This document shows, piece by piece, positions 7,858 to 17,254 of a DNA stretch of 64,000 nucleotides (positions are counted from its first letter, which is position 1; every line of letters starts with the position of its first letter). Under the pieces are notes generated by a model that made no database searches, was not told the DNA's origin, and was given only the letters and a program-made list of their open reading frames with translations. This stretch comes from Microbacterium natoriense (GTDB lineage: Bacteria; Actinomycetota; Actinomycetes; Actinomycetales; Microbacteriaceae): NCBI RefSeq assembly GCF_030816295.1, contig NZ_JAUSXV010000001.1, forward strand, positions 744,001 to 808,000, read 5' to 3'. The position numbers and the translations under genes were made by a program.

Positions 7858-9096
7858 TCACCAGTCGTGCACAGTCCCATCAGCCAGGCGGTTGTACGGC
7901 AGGTACGCCTGTTCATAGGGGTACCTGCCCGCCTCGTCGACGTCGAGCTCGACGCCCAGTCCGGGCTTGTCACCGGGATGCAGCAGGCCGCCCTGCCAGG
8001 TGAAGCTCTGCTGGAAGACCTCGTTCGTGCGGCTGCCGTGCTGCATGTACTCCTGGATGCCGAAGTTGTGGATGCTGAGCCCCAGGTGCATGGCCGCCGC
8101 CATGCCGACCGGAGAGATGTCGGTCGGGCCATGCATGCCCGACTTGATCTGGTATATCGCCGCGTAGTCGAGCGTCTTCTTCAGCGCGCTGATCCCGCCC
8201 ATGTGGGTGACCGCACCGCGGACGTAGTCGATGAGCTGGTCGCGGATGATGTCTTTGAAATCCCAGACCGTGTTGAAGATCTCCCCGATCGCGAGCGGCG
8301 TGGTCGTGTGCTGGCGCACGAGGCGCAGCGCCTCCTGGTTCTCGGCGGGGGTGCAGTCCTCGAGCCAGAACAGGTCGTAGGGCTCGAGGGACTTGCCGAG
8401 CTTCGCTGCCTGGATGGGCGTCATCCGGTGGTGGCCGTCGTGCAGCAGCGGGATGTCGGGGCCGAACTCGTTGCGCACCGCCTCGAAGACGCCGGGCAGA
8501 TGGGTGAGGTAGGAGCGCGTATCCCAGTCCTCCTCGACGGGTTTCGCCCCGCGACGGGCGGGCTCGTGGTCGTAGCGGGCCTCGCCGCCGCCGACATCCG
8601 CCGACTGCGCCGCGATGCCGTAGATCGCCTTCAGGCCGGGCACGCCGGTCTGGATGCGGATGGCCCGGTACCCCTGCTCGAGATGCGAGCGCACCGAGTC
8701 GAACAGCTGGGGAAGGTCGACGCCGGAGGCGTGGCCGTAGGCGAGGAGGCCCGTGCGGGATGCGCCGCCGAGCAGCTGGTAGACCGGCATCCCGGCCTTC
8801 TTGCCCTTGATGTCCCACATCGCCATATCGACGGCGGCGATCGCCGCCATCGTCACCGGGCCACGGCGCCAGTATGCGCTGCGGTAGAGGAACTGCCAGG
8901 TGTCTTCGATGCGATCCTCGTCGGCGCCGATCAGGAGCGGCACGACGTGCTCGGTCAGGTAGGCGACGACGGCGAGCTCACGGCCGTTCAGCGTCGCATC
9001 GCCGAGACCGGTGATGCCCTCGGCGGTCGTGATCTTGAGGGTGACGAAGTTGCGGTCGGGGCTGGTCACGATGACCTCGGCCTTGTCGATGGGCAT
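7858..9096 (-). CDS. manD: Mannonate dehydratase, enolase superfamily (ManD/RspA group)
   Basis: A 412-residue cytosolic enzyme of the mandelate-racemase/enolase group that dehydrates D-mannonate (or D-gluconate in some members) to 2-keto-3-deoxygluconate. The metal ligands fall at Asp220, Glu246 and Glu272, with catalytic His222 in L-H-D-G-H-H, each ten residues after the positions known for the Novosphingobium enzyme. A Tyr/Arg-containing N-terminal loop and the C-terminal H-G-P-T-D and W-Q-G-G segments also match. GAGGAG lies about five bases before ATG 9096. It is divergent from a GntR regulator and the two share a palindrome. Efficiency on mannonate versus other acid sugars cannot be judged by eye. 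Confidence 0.9.
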   Translation of the reverse strand: MPIDKAEVIVTSPDRNFVTLKITTAEGITGLGDATLNGRELAVVAYLTEHVVPLLIGADEDRIEDTWQFLYRSAYWRRGPVTMAAIAAVDMAMWDIKGKKAGMPVYQLLGGASRTGLLAYGHASGVDLPQLFDSVRSHLEQGYRAIRIQTGVPGLKAIYGIAAQSADVGGGEARYDHEPARRGAKPVEEDWDTRSYLTHLPGVFEAVRNEFGPDIPLLHDGHHRMTPIQAAKLGKSLEPYDLFWLEDCTPAENQEALRLVRQHTTTPLAIGEIFNTVWDFKDIIRDQLIDYVRGAVTHMGGISALKKTLDYAAIYQIKSGMHGPTDISPVGMAAAMHLGLSIHNFGIQEYMQHGSRTNEVFQQSFTWQGGLLHPGDKPGLGVELDVDEAGRYPYEQAYLPYNRLADGTVHDW

Positions 9097-9114
9097 GCGG
9101 ACTCCTCGTCGAGA

Positions 9115-9153
9115 ACTTGTATGGCACTCTGATCAAATCACTGCCATACAAGT
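9115..9153. promoter_or_regulatory. 12-bp perfect palindrome between manD and gntR, likely operator
   Basis: ACTTGTATGGCA (9115-9126) and its exact complement (9142-9153) are 15 bases apart. Each arm resembles a FadR/UxuR-type GntR half-operator around TTGTAT. The arms cover the promoters of both divergent genes. Confidence 0.65.
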
Positions 9154-9175
9154 TTCGTCAAGCTATCGTGACGGT

Positions 9176-9874
9176 ATGCCCGAGACCCCGCCCCGTCCGT
9201 CCGCCCGGACGGTCGCGTACGGGCGGATCCGCGACGGCATCATCGGCGGTCATTTCGCTCCGGGAGGCCTGCTCTCCGAGAACGAGCTCGCCGCCGCGCT
9301 CGGCATCAGCCGTCAGCCCGTGCGCGAGGCACTGCTGCTCATCGCGCAGGAGGGCCTGGTCGAGGTGCGCCCGCAGAGCGGAACCTACGTCACCCGCATC
9401 GATCCCGATCGCGTGCGCGAAGCGCAGTTCATCCGCGAGGCCATCGAGCTGGCATCGCTCGCTGCTTGTGCGCCGCCCGAGGAGGAGGACGAGCGGATGC
9501 TGCGCGACCTCATCGAGCGGCAGCGCACAGCATCCGACCGCGACGCGTTCTACCCGCTCGACGAGGAGTTCCACCGCGCCCTGCTGGGTCTCGCGGGCCA
9601 TGCCAACGCCTGGGCCGCGGTGAGCGCCGCGAAGGGGCATCTCGACCGCGCCCGCTATGTCGGCATGAGCGCGACGCGCGCCGTGCAGGACTACGTGGAT
9701 GACCACGAACGGGTCGTCGACGCGCTCGCCGCCGGAGACATGGATGCCGCGGCCGAGGCTCTGCGCGAGCACCTGCGGTTCGTGTTCGCCGACCTCGAGG
9801 CGGTGCGGGAGCAGCATCCGGAACTGTTCGAGGGCGCGCCCGCCGCGCGCACGGGCAGGCCCTCGCGGCGCTGA
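9176..9874 (+). CDS. GntR-family regulator (FadR/FCD subfamily)
   Basis: A 232-residue repressor. The winged helix spans residues 10-75 (LSENELAAALGISRQPVREALLLIAQEGLVEV, then SGTYVTRI). The helical FCD ligand domain follows, with the metal-binding His residues in E-E-F-H-R-A and D-D-H-E-R-V and a final His in REHLRF. FCD proteins next to mannonate genes usually respond to hexuronate-derived acids. TATCGT lies six bases before ATG 9176, so the mRNA is probably leaderless. A start at 9011 would run through the operator and into manD. It most likely represses manD and itself. Confidence 0.9.
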   Translation: MPETPPRPSARTVAYGRIRDGIIGGHFAPGGLLSENELAAALGISRQPVREALLLIAQEGLVEVRPQSGTYVTRIDPDRVREAQFIREAIELASLAACAPPEEEDERMLRDLIERQRTASDRDAFYPLDEEFHRALLGLAGHANAWAAVSAAKGHLDRARYVGMSATRAVQDYVDDHERVVDALAAGDMDAAAEALREHLRFVFADLEAVREQHPELFEGAPAARTGRPSRR

Positions 9875-9892
9875 GGCGCGTGAGCGGAGGTC

Positions 9893-11155
9893 TCAGCCCC
9901 CGAGCTTGAGCGTCGACGGACGGGGTGAGAACTTGTTGTCGAGCACGAGGCACGCCGCGCCGATCGCGGCGACGTCCGCACCGAGTGCGGTACCTGTGAT
10001 CGTCGTCGCGTGCAGCTGGTTCGAGATCGATCCCTCCGACACGATCGGCTGGATGACGCGCAGGAAGTGGCTTGCGACCGCTTCCCAGGTGGTTCCGCCG
10101 ATCACGACCGTGCCGACGTCGAGCATATTGGTCACGGTCAGGATGGCGGATGCCGCGAAGCGCGCGGCCTTCTCGATGATGTCGAGTGCTCCGGTCTGCC
10201 CTTCGTCGGCGAGTGCGCTCAGACGGTTGAACGCCTGAACCACTGCAGCAGGGGACGCGAGATCGGTATCGGCCGGGAGTACTCCCAGCGATACGGCCTC
10301 GCTGGCGAGCATGTGAGGGGAGCCGGTCTCCCAGAACGCCCGGAACGGGTGCCGGTAGTGATCGCCGAACTCCTCCGAGGTCACGGGCAGCAGGCCCACG
10401 TCGCCCGCGTTGCTCGAGATGCCCCTGACGACGACGTCGTCGATCACGATCCCGGCGCCGACGCCGGTGCCGAAGTAGAAGAAGACGAAATCACTGGGCC
10501 CGTCGGCCCCTCCTGCCCACAACTCGGCCACGGCGCCCGCGATGACGTCTTTGTCGAGCAGTACGGGAAGGCCGGTGGCGTCGCGAAGGTGGTCGCGCAG
10601 CGGCACGCGATGCCAGTTCGGCAGGTGCGGAGGATCGACGACGAGGCCGCGTTCCACGTCTACCGGACCGGGCGAGGCGATGCCCACGCCGAGAATCCGA
10701 GCGCGATCGACAGGCGCACGCGTGATGAGAGCTTCGATCTGCTCGCTCATCAGCGCGAGGACGGAATCGGGGTCCTGCGCGGCGGGGGTCGGGTGGCTCG
10801 CGTCGACGACGACCGTGCCGGTGAAGTCGAGCAGGACGTACGTGATCACGGCGGGATCGATGTGCACGCCGATGGCGTAGCTTCCCGCGGGATTCAGCTC
10901 CAGCATCGTGCGGGGCTTGCCGAACGAGACGGCCTGCTTTCCGGTCTCGAGGATGAGCCCCTGATCGAGAAGGCGGCGACAGATGTTCGACACCGTCTGC
11001 GCCGAGAGCCCGGTCTCGGCGGTCAACTCGACACGACTGCGTCCGCCGTCAGAGCGTCGGATCGAGTTGAGGACGACACCCTCGTTGAAGTCGGCCACTC
11101 GAGGCATGTTGGTGCCTCTGTGCTGACTCGGATGCTCGGGCGGCGACTGTGCCAC
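9893..11155 (-). CDS. ROK-family transcriptional repressor
   Basis: A 420-residue regulator: an N-terminal winged helix (SRVELTAETGLSAQTVSNICRRLLDQGLI, residues about 40-68) followed by a ROK sugar-kinase-like domain with LGVGIASPGPVD, DKDVIAGAVAELW and FFYFGTGVGAGI. The Cys-rich zinc motif found in most ROK proteins (G-x-C-G-x-x-G-C) is absent, and the E-x-G-H element is replaced by SNAGDVGLLPV, so it is probably a sugar-sensing repressor without kinase activity. GTG 11155 has GGAG five bases upstream; ATG 11107, with AGAGG, is equally plausible. It starts the carbohydrate locus and is the best candidate for binding the five CTAATTC-N9-GAATTAG sites. Confidence 0.9.
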   Translation of the reverse strand: MAQSPPEHPSQHRGTNMPRVADFNEGVVLNSIRRSDGGRSRVELTAETGLSAQTVSNICRRLLDQGLILETGKQAVSFGKPRTMLELNPAGSYAIGVHIDPAVITYVLLDFTGTVVVDASHPTPAAQDPDSVLALMSEQIEALITRAPVDRARILGVGIASPGPVDVERGLVVDPPHLPNWHRVPLRDHLRDATGLPVLLDKDVIAGAVAELWAGGADGPSDFVFFYFGTGVGAGIVIDDVVVRGISSNAGDVGLLPVTSEEFGDHYRHPFRAFWETGSPHMLASEAVSLGVLPADTDLASPAAVVQAFNRLSALADEGQTGALDIIEKAARFAASAILTVTNMLDVGTVVIGGTTWEAVASHFLRVIQPIVSEGSISNQLHATTITGTALGADVAAIGAACLVLDNKFSPRPSTLKLGG

Positions 11156-11265
11156 TCGTTCTCCTGTTCCTCGGGGACCTCCGCCGGATCCCGTGTATGT
11201 CGACTATGACAGGTCACTTCATCCTGTGTCTTGAAGAACGCGCCATCGCCTGCTGATCGAGGGTA

Positions 11266-11294
11266 TTGCCTGGAAGCGTCGTGTCGTCTATCTT
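11266..11294 (+). promoter_or_regulatory. Promoter of the secreted GH-A hydrolase gene
   Basis: TTGCCT (11266-11271) and TATCTT (11289-11294) are separated by 17 bases. The -10 box overlaps the first bases of operator site A, the arrangement expected for repression. About 150 bases of untranslated leader follow. Confidence 0.6.
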
Positions 11295-11314
11295 ACTTCA
11301 TAGATTTGAGTTAG
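11292..11314. promoter_or_regulatory. Shared operator site A (ROK type)
   Basis: CTTACTT-N9-GAGTTAG, a degenerate copy of the inverted repeat CTAATTC-N9-GAATTAG. It lies between the ROK gene and the secreted hydrolase gene and overlaps the -10 box of the latter. Confidence 0.6.
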
Positions 11315-11443
11315 TAAGTCGAGAACTCGGATCGGCAGTGTTGTCCGCTGCCACGGAAGGCCGAGGGCGCCCTTCCGGCGGGTCTGAAGACCCGGGAGCA
11401 CGACGAAGACGTCCGTGAAACCGAAAGCGAAGGAACAGCATCC

Positions 11444-14400
11444 ATGAAGCTGAGACAGAAACATCGATCTCTCGGTGCGGGGATGGTCGCCGTCGGCGTC
11501 ATCGCCGCCGGACTCGTCGCAGGAAGCGCGACCAGTGCGGCGGCCGTGGAGCCATCGGCGACGGCCGTCTTCTCGTCCACGCCGCAGCTGAGCGGCATCG
11601 ACAAGGCCCGACCCGGTGACGCCGGGAAGGACCCGGCCATGGTGGCCACGACCGTAGACGGCGTCCAGTGCTGGGAGATGAAGAACGATCCGTACGTGCG
11701 CTATCTGTACGTGGACGTCGCCCAGAGCGCGATTCCCGCAGGAGCGACGCGGGCGCTCGTCACCGTCGACTACTACGACGTCGGCGCAGCCGGCTTCGAC
11801 ATCCACTACGACGCGAAGTCGAACCCCTGGACCGGCTCGCGCAACCAGCAGCTCACCGACACGCACACCTGGAAGAGCACGACCTTCGAGCTGACCGGCA
11901 TCAACTTCGCGAATCGTGAGAACGGCCACGACTTCCGCCTGAACGTCAAAGCCGCTCAGGGCTCGATGCCTCCGGTGTGCTTCTCGAAGGTCGAGGTGAC
12001 CTTCACCGACAAGCCGATCGCCGCCATCGACTCGCTCGCGATCATGAACGACTCCCTCATCTTCAAGGAGGGCGAGGCGTCTGTGCAGGTGTCGACACCC
12101 GCTGACGAGGTGACGTGGCGCGTCGGCGACGAGAACGACGTCGAACTCCGTACTGGCACCGCAGCGATCAGCGGTGGCGACGGCGAGATCGACCTCAGCG
12201 ACCTTCCGTTCGGTTACTACACGCTGGACGTGACCGCGGCCCTTGACGAGCCGGTGACGCGAACGACGTCGTTCGCCGTCCTCGACGATCCGCCCCCCGG
12301 GTGGAACGACGACGGCGCGTTCTTCGGCACGCAGCTGCATCGCAGCTGGCAGCCTACGGAACACACCGATGCGCTCATCGATGCGATGGAACTCGCGGGG
12401 TACGGCATCAGCCGCAACGAGACGACCTGGGGTGAGGTCGAGAAGGAGAAGGGCGTCTACGGATTCACCGGCGAGGGCCCGCGCGTGGTCACAGAGCTCG
12501 CGAACCGCGGTGTCGACGTGATGTGGAACGCCGGACTCGACAACGCGCTGTACGACAACGGGCGCACTCCGGCGAGCACTGAGGCGATCGCCGCCTTTGC
12601 GGCCTACGTCGGCGCGACCGCGGAGCACTTCTCAACCGCCGGCGTCTCGCACGACATCGGCATCCTCAACGAGTACAACTCCACCGGGTTCAACGACGGC
12701 ACCTGCGGTCTCACGGCGGCGTGCTACCTGCAGGTCCTCCAGCCGAGTTACGTCGCCGCACACGCCGCCGATCCGCAGGCCAACGTGATCGGTCCGATCA
12801 CCGCCGGCGTGCAGCTCGCCTGGGCGCAGGACTTCATCGCTCAGGGTGGCCTCGCCAGCCTCGACACGTACGCCACGAACTACTACGGCTACGCGCAGAA
12901 CGGTCCTGGCACGCCTCCGGAAGCGACGACCGAGCTCGCCGCTCTGGCTCAGCTCGCCGCGATGATCGACGCCAACGACGGCGGCCGTGACATCCCGCTC
13001 CGGGTCACGGAGAACGGATGGCCGACTCACGATGCCGGTTCCACGCAGGCGCAGCAGGCGGACTACGCGATCCGCGGCCCGCTGCTCGCACAGCTCGCCG
13101 GCGCCGACGAGTACCTCTGGTACGACCTGTACGACGACGGATTCGACAGCGCCGAGCGGGAGAACCGCTTCGGTCTCATCAACCGTGCCGACGACACCGC
13201 CTGCTGGAACTGGATCTGCCCCACGGCGAACTACGAGTACGGCGCCGTGCACGGCATCAGTCCCAAGCCCGGCTTCGTCACGCAGGCGGTCGCGATCCGT
13301 CAGACCGTCGGCAAGGAGCTGACCGAACGGGAAGCCCTCGGCTCGGACTCGCTGTACAGCCTCATGTACGCGGGTGACACCGCACAGGACGCCACGCGCG
13401 TGCTGTGGAGCACCGGGACCGACTCGGTCACGGTCACCTCGACGAAGGGCTTCACGCTGACCGACAAGTTCGGTGCGAGCCAGCAGGTCGCGAAGGGCAC
13501 GGTGACCCTGCAGCTGAACGGCTCTCCGGTGTTCGTGGGAGGAAATGTGACCGTCGCCGCCGCGGGTGCCGCGTTCGCCCTCGAGGTGCCTCAGACCACC
13601 GTTCAGGGTCGTGACGTCCCGGTGACGCTGACGATCGCCGACGCCTCGCACATCCGCGGCGGCAAGGTGACCGTCGAGGCCGACGGCGTCACGAAGACCG
13701 TCAAGGTCGACAAGGGCGTCGCCGCTCTGACCCTGCCGGCTGTCAGCAGGCTCGGTGAGCGAGAGGTCACGGTGACGGTGACCGACAAGAAGGGGCGACT
13801 CGTCTCTGAAGTGCACGCGACGACGAAGGTGGTCGATCCGTACGGGATGTCGGTGCAGCCGGTGATCACGAAGACGGATGCCGGTTTCGACTACGCCATG
13901 GCGATCACCGTCACCAACAACGCGGCAGATGTCGACGTGACGGTCGACTCGATCGACTGGAAGGTCGGCGCGGCGTCGGGGACGACAACCGATCCCGTGA
14001 CCGTCCCCGCCAGCGGATCGCAGACGGTGTCGATCCCGGTAGTTGATCCGAAGCTGTTCCAGACGCAGTCGTATGCGGTCACCGCGCACGCGGGGGAGGT
14101 CGCGAGATCCGGCAAGGGATCGCTCTCCTTCTCGCCTATCGAGAAGGAGGGTGCGACCACGCTCGACGAGATCGATCTCAACACGATCGGCAAGTGGAAC
14201 GCCATCCGCTCGGGCACCCGCACGGGGCCGGCGGATCTCGGCGGCTCAGTACGCTACACGGCGACTGTTGACGCCCTCGTCCTCCACGCGACGATCACCG
14301 ACGATGTGCACCTCGCCGACCGCACCGATCCTGCACTGAGCTGGCAGGCGGACTCCGTTCAGTTCAACACCTACGACACGCTTCCCGCGTCGTTGGGTGG

Positions 14401-14749
14401 CGAGAGGGTGGAGATCGCTGCGGCGCTGAGTGCCGCGGGCCCGGTCGTCTACACGTTTGCACCGCCGGCGGGCAGCGCGCCGGGACTCACCCCGGGTGCC
14501 ACCGCCGACATCGTTCGTGACGATGCGGCCGGCACCACCACGTACCAGGTCTCTGTGCCGTGGTCGTCGCTCGGATACGACGGGCCGCCTGCGGGCGTCT
14601 GGGGGCTGTCGTTCCTGGTCAACGACGCCGACGGAGACGTGGCCGGCGGCGATTCGCGCGCCGGGTACATCGAGTGGGGCAGCGGCGTGGGCGGTGCCCC
14701 GAAGAACCCTGCACTGTTCAAGACCGTGCAGATCGTCGGTCTCGACTGA
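11444..14749 (+). CDS. Secreted multidomain glycoside hydrolase, clan GH-A type
   Basis: A 1101-residue exported enzyme. Residues 1-34 are a signal peptide ending in A-A-A and lacking a lipobox. A beta-sandwich, probably carbohydrate-binding, fills about 36-195. An (alpha/beta)8 catalytic domain occupies about 280-630, with acid/base candidate Glu410 in I-L-N-E-Y-N-S and nucleophile candidate Glu523 in R-V-T-E-N-G-W. Ig-like segments follow, and the last 190 residues look like a CBM9/DOMON-type sugar-binding domain (ATITDDVH, WQADSVQFN, W-G-L-S-F-L-V-N-D). The exact GH family is not clear. Having its own operator and terminator suggests it acts first, outside the cell, in the locus. GAAGGA precedes ATG 11444. 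Confidence 0.82.
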   Translation: MKLRQKHRSLGAGMVAVGVIAAGLVAGSATSAAAVEPSATAVFSSTPQLSGIDKARPGDAGKDPAMVATTVDGVQCWEMKNDPYVRYLYVDVAQSAIPAGATRALVTVDYYDVGAAGFDIHYDAKSNPWTGSRNQQLTDTHTWKSTTFELTGINFANRENGHDFRLNVKAAQGSMPPVCFSKVEVTFTDKPIAAIDSLAIMNDSLIFKEGEASVQVSTPADEVTWRVGDENDVELRTGTAAISGGDGEIDLSDLPFGYYTLDVTAALDEPVTRTTSFAVLDDPPPGWNDDGAFFGTQLHRSWQPTEHTDALIDAMELAGYGISRNETTWGEVEKEKGVYGFTGEGPRVVTELANRGVDVMWNAGLDNALYDNGRTPASTEAIAAFAAYVGATAEHFSTAGVSHDIGILNEYNSTGFNDGTCGLTAACYLQVLQPSYVAAHAADPQANVIGPITAGVQLAWAQDFIAQGGLASLDTYATNYYGYAQNGPGTPPEATTELAALAQLAAMIDANDGGRDIPLRVTENGWPTHDAGSTQAQQADYAIRGPLLAQLAGADEYLWYDLYDDGFDSAERENRFGLINRADDTACWNWICPTANYEYGAVHGISPKPGFVTQAVAIRQTVGKELTEREALGSDSLYSLMYAGDTAQDATRVLWSTGTDSVTVTSTKGFTLTDKFGASQQVAKGTVTLQLNGSPVFVGGNVTVAAAGAAFALEVPQTTVQGRDVPVTLTIADASHIRGGKVTVEADGVTKTVKVDKGVAALTLPAVSRLGEREVTVTVTDKKGRLVSEVHATTKVVDPYGMSVQPVITKTDAGFDYAMAITVTNNAADVDVTVDSIDWKVGAASGTTTDPVTVPASGSQTVSIPVVDPKLFQTQSYAVTAHAGEVARSGKGSLSFSPIEKEGATTLDEIDLNTIGKWNAIRSGTRTGPADLGGSVRYTATVDALVLHATITDDVHLADRTDPALSWQADSVQFNTYDTLPASLGGERVEIAAALSAAGPVVYTFAPPAGSAPGLTPGATADIVRDDAAGTTTYQVSVPWSSLGYDGPPAGVWGLSFLVNDADGDVAGGDSRAGYIEWGSGVGGAPKNPALFKTVQIVGLD

Positions 14750-14762
14750 GCTGTCGCGTCGA

Positions 14763-14792
14763 GGGGGTCCGGCTACGGCCGGGCCCCCTTTT
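14763..14792 (+). terminator. Intrinsic terminator after the GH-A gene
   Basis: Stem 14763-14773 pairs with 14778-14788 (11 bp, one G-T pair) around a TACG tetraloop and is followed by TTTT at 14789-14792. This is the clearest rho-independent terminator in the window. Confidence 0.85.
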
Positions 14793-14796
14793 CCGA

Positions 14797-14819
14797 CTTT
14801 GTCTAGAGTGTAGAATTAG
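14797..14819. promoter_or_regulatory. Shared operator site B (ROK type)
   Basis: CTTTGTC-N9-GAATTAG. The right arm is a perfect match and the left arm is weak. It overlaps a TAGAAT -10-like box at 14811-14816, 48 bases before the first FAD oxidoreductase gene. Confidence 0.6.
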
Positions 14820-14866
14820 TGCGTGGCGGTTATGATCGCCGCGATGACGGGAGAGGTCGCACCGCG

Positions 14867-17116
14867 ATGCAGGAACTCACGAAGCACGTCGACGTCGTCG
14901 TGATCGGGGGTGGACCGGCCGGCGTGGCCGCCGCCGTCGCCGCAGCGCGGAACGGCGCCCGGGTCGCGCTCGTCAACAACAGGCCGGTTCTCGGGGGCAA
15001 CTCCTCCAGCGAGATCCGGGTGTGGATCGTCGGGGGCACCGCGCACGGCGCGCAGAAGTTCGCGCGCGAGACCGGCATCATGGGCGAGCTGTTCCTCGAG
15101 AACCAATGGCGCAACCCTGAAGGCAATCCGATCCTCTGGGACCACGTGCTCCTGGACCTGGTCCGCGCCGAGAAGAACATCTCCCTGTTCCTCAACACCG
15201 ACGTGCGCGACGTCGAGGCAGACGGTCCTGAGGACGATCGGAGCATCCGCTCGGTGACGGGCTGGCAGACAGGATCCGAGAAGCTGATCCGCTTCGAGGC
15301 GCCGATGTTCATCGACTGCACCGGTGACGGACTCGTCGGATTCCTCGCCGGAGCGCGCTTCATGACGGGTCGAGAGGACCGCGGCATCCACGGCGAGCCC
15401 TGGGCTCCGGAGACCGCCGACGACGACATGCTCGGCAGCACGATCCTCTTCTATACGAAGGATGCGGGGGAGCCGGTGCGTTTCGTGCCGCCGGGCATCA
15501 CGAAGGACATCGCCGCCGCCGGCATCCCGATCCATCGTCATATCGACACCGCGATGAACGGCTGCGACTACTGGTGGATCGAGTGGGGCGGTCAGCTCGA
15601 CGCGGTCGATGACAACGAGGCGATCCGCGACGAGCTGTGGGGCGTGGTGTTCGGCATCTGGGACCACATCAAGAACTCGGGGGAGTTCGACGCCGAGACG
15701 CTCACCCTCGAGTGGGTGGGGTCCATCCCCGGCAAGCGCGAGTACCGCCGCTTCGTCGGCGACCACGTGCTCACTCAACAGGACATCCTCGACCAGACCC
15801 GGTTCGACGATGCCGTCGGCTTCGGCGGCTGGTCGATCGATCTGCACCCTCCAGGTGGCGTCTACTCCGATACCGCGGGCTCCATACATCTGCACGGTCC
15901 TGGCCTCTACGAGATCCCCTTCCGCTCGCTGTACTCGGTCAACGTCTCGAACATGCTCATGGCCGGACGCGACATCTCGGCGAGCCATGTGGCATTCGGG
16001 ACCACGAGGGTGATGGCGACCTGTGCCGTGACCGGCGAAGCGGCTGGAACCGGAGCGGCTCTCGCGGTGCGACACGGCCTGTCGCCGCGACGCCTCCTCG
16101 AGGACCGCCGAGAGGACCTGCAGTCGACCCTCGTGCGCCAGGACGCCTCGATCCTCGGCGTGCCCTGGCGTGACGATCGGGACCTCGCTCTCACGGCGAC
16201 GGCGACCGCATCGTCGACGCTGACCGAACTGTCGACCACGGATGCAGGTGACCGCGACGCGGATGCCACCGTATCGCTGGCCGACGCCGACTTCGCTCTG
16301 CTGCTGCCCGTCGACCCTCGACTGGATGTCCTGCGTATCGAGCTGGAGGCGACAGCCGAGACCATCGCGACGGTCGAGACGTGGGGCGCGGGAAGCGGAC
16401 TGAATCACATCCCGGTCCAACGTCTCTCGGCGCAGGATCTCGCGGTGCCGGTGGGTCGCGGTCCGCTGGAGGTGCGTGTGGATCACGTCCCTGACGAGCC
16501 TGGCGACGTGCTCGTCGTCATCCGCCGTGATCCGGCGCTCTCGATCCGCGTCGGCGCGGAGCGGCCGCCCTACGGCGTCCTTGCACTGCTGAGCCGCGAG
16601 CCGGGCCTGGTCCAGGACTCGCCGCAGACGAACGCGTGGTCGGCGGTCGAGCTGCGGAGGCGCTCGCCGCGGTTCTCCGTCGAGCCCGCGACGACCGCGT
16701 ACGGCGCGCAGAAGGTCGTCGGAGGTTTGGCGCGCCCGTTCGACGGGCCGAATCTGTGGGCGTCGGCGCCGATGCGAGACGGCGTGGAGGAGTGGGTCGA
16801 GCTGCGGTGGGCGGAGCGTCAGGTCATCGGTCGGATCGAGCTGATCTTCAATGACGACGTCGATGAGGACATCGTCAACCTGCACCACCACCGCACACCG
16901 TTCCTCGTGATGCCCGAACTCGTGCGCGACTACCGCATCGAGGTCGAGCAGGGCGCGGCATGGGTCGCGGTCGACCAGGTGGCGGGGAACCGCATGCGCC
17001 GGCGAGTGCACGCGCTGACCCGGTCGGTCGAGGCGAGCGCCGTGCGTGTGGTCGTCACCGCCACCAACGGCGACGCTCACGCGATGATCGCAGCGGTGCG
17101 GGTGTTCCGCGACTGA
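14867..17116 (+). CDS. FAD-dependent oxidoreductase with C-terminal discoidin-like domain
   Basis: A 749-residue protein without a signal peptide. The Rossmann motif V-V-V-I-G-G-G-P-A-G-V lies at residues 9-19, followed by the LGGNSSSEIR segment. The FAD_oxidored (PF12831-like) core runs to about residue 415 and ends with G-R-D-I-S-A-S-H-V-A-F-G and GEAAGTGAALA. The C-terminal 300 residues form beta-sandwiches; the last part (EEWVELRW to VRVVVTA) resembles an F5/8 discoidin fold that binds sugars. The reaction is unknown for this family; a sugar or glycan hydroxyl is a fair guess here. ATG 14867 is chosen over 14819 because conserved sequence starts there and GGGAGAGG lies upstream. Confidence 0.83.
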   Translation: MQELTKHVDVVVIGGGPAGVAAAVAAARNGARVALVNNRPVLGGNSSSEIRVWIVGGTAHGAQKFARETGIMGELFLENQWRNPEGNPILWDHVLLDLVRAEKNISLFLNTDVRDVEADGPEDDRSIRSVTGWQTGSEKLIRFEAPMFIDCTGDGLVGFLAGARFMTGREDRGIHGEPWAPETADDDMLGSTILFYTKDAGEPVRFVPPGITKDIAAAGIPIHRHIDTAMNGCDYWWIEWGGQLDAVDDNEAIRDELWGVVFGIWDHIKNSGEFDAETLTLEWVGSIPGKREYRRFVGDHVLTQQDILDQTRFDDAVGFGGWSIDLHPPGGVYSDTAGSIHLHGPGLYEIPFRSLYSVNVSNMLMAGRDISASHVAFGTTRVMATCAVTGEAAGTGAALAVRHGLSPRRLLEDRREDLQSTLVRQDASILGVPWRDDRDLALTATATASSTLTELSTTDAGDRDADATVSLADADFALLLPVDPRLDVLRIELEATAETIATVETWGAGSGLNHIPVQRLSAQDLAVPVGRGPLEVRVDHVPDEPGDVLVVIRRDPALSIRVGAERPPYGVLALLSREPGLVQDSPQTNAWSAVELRRRSPRFSVEPATTAYGAQKVVGGLARPFDGPNLWASAPMRDGVEEWVELRWAERQVIGRIELIFNDDVDEDIVNLHHHRTPFLVMPELVRDYRIEVEQGAAWVAVDQVAGNRMRRRVHALTRSVEASAVRVVVTATNGDAHAMIAAVRVFRD

Positions 17117-17151
17117 TCGACGGCAAGGTCACGGGCGCGACAACCCCGTTC

Positions 17152-17181
17152 TTGACAAAGTCAATCAAGTTGAATTAGCGT
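17152..17181 (+). promoter_or_regulatory. Promoter of the alpha-mannosidase gene
   Basis: A consensus TTGACA (17152-17157) and a TAGCGT -10 box (17176-17181) are 18 bases apart. Operator site C fills the spacer between and overlaps both boxes. Confidence 0.7.
17156..17178. promoter_or_regulatory. Shared operator site C (ROK type)
   Basis: CAAAGTC-N9-GAATTAG. The right arm matches perfectly. Its position over the -35 to -10 region fits repression of the GH38 and ABC importer operon. Confidence 0.7.
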
Positions 17182-17254
17182 GTGAGCAACGCAGGAGCCC
17201 CGTCGGTGTCGACGATCAGAGCTCCGCTGAAGGCTTCGACGAAGAGGGACATCC

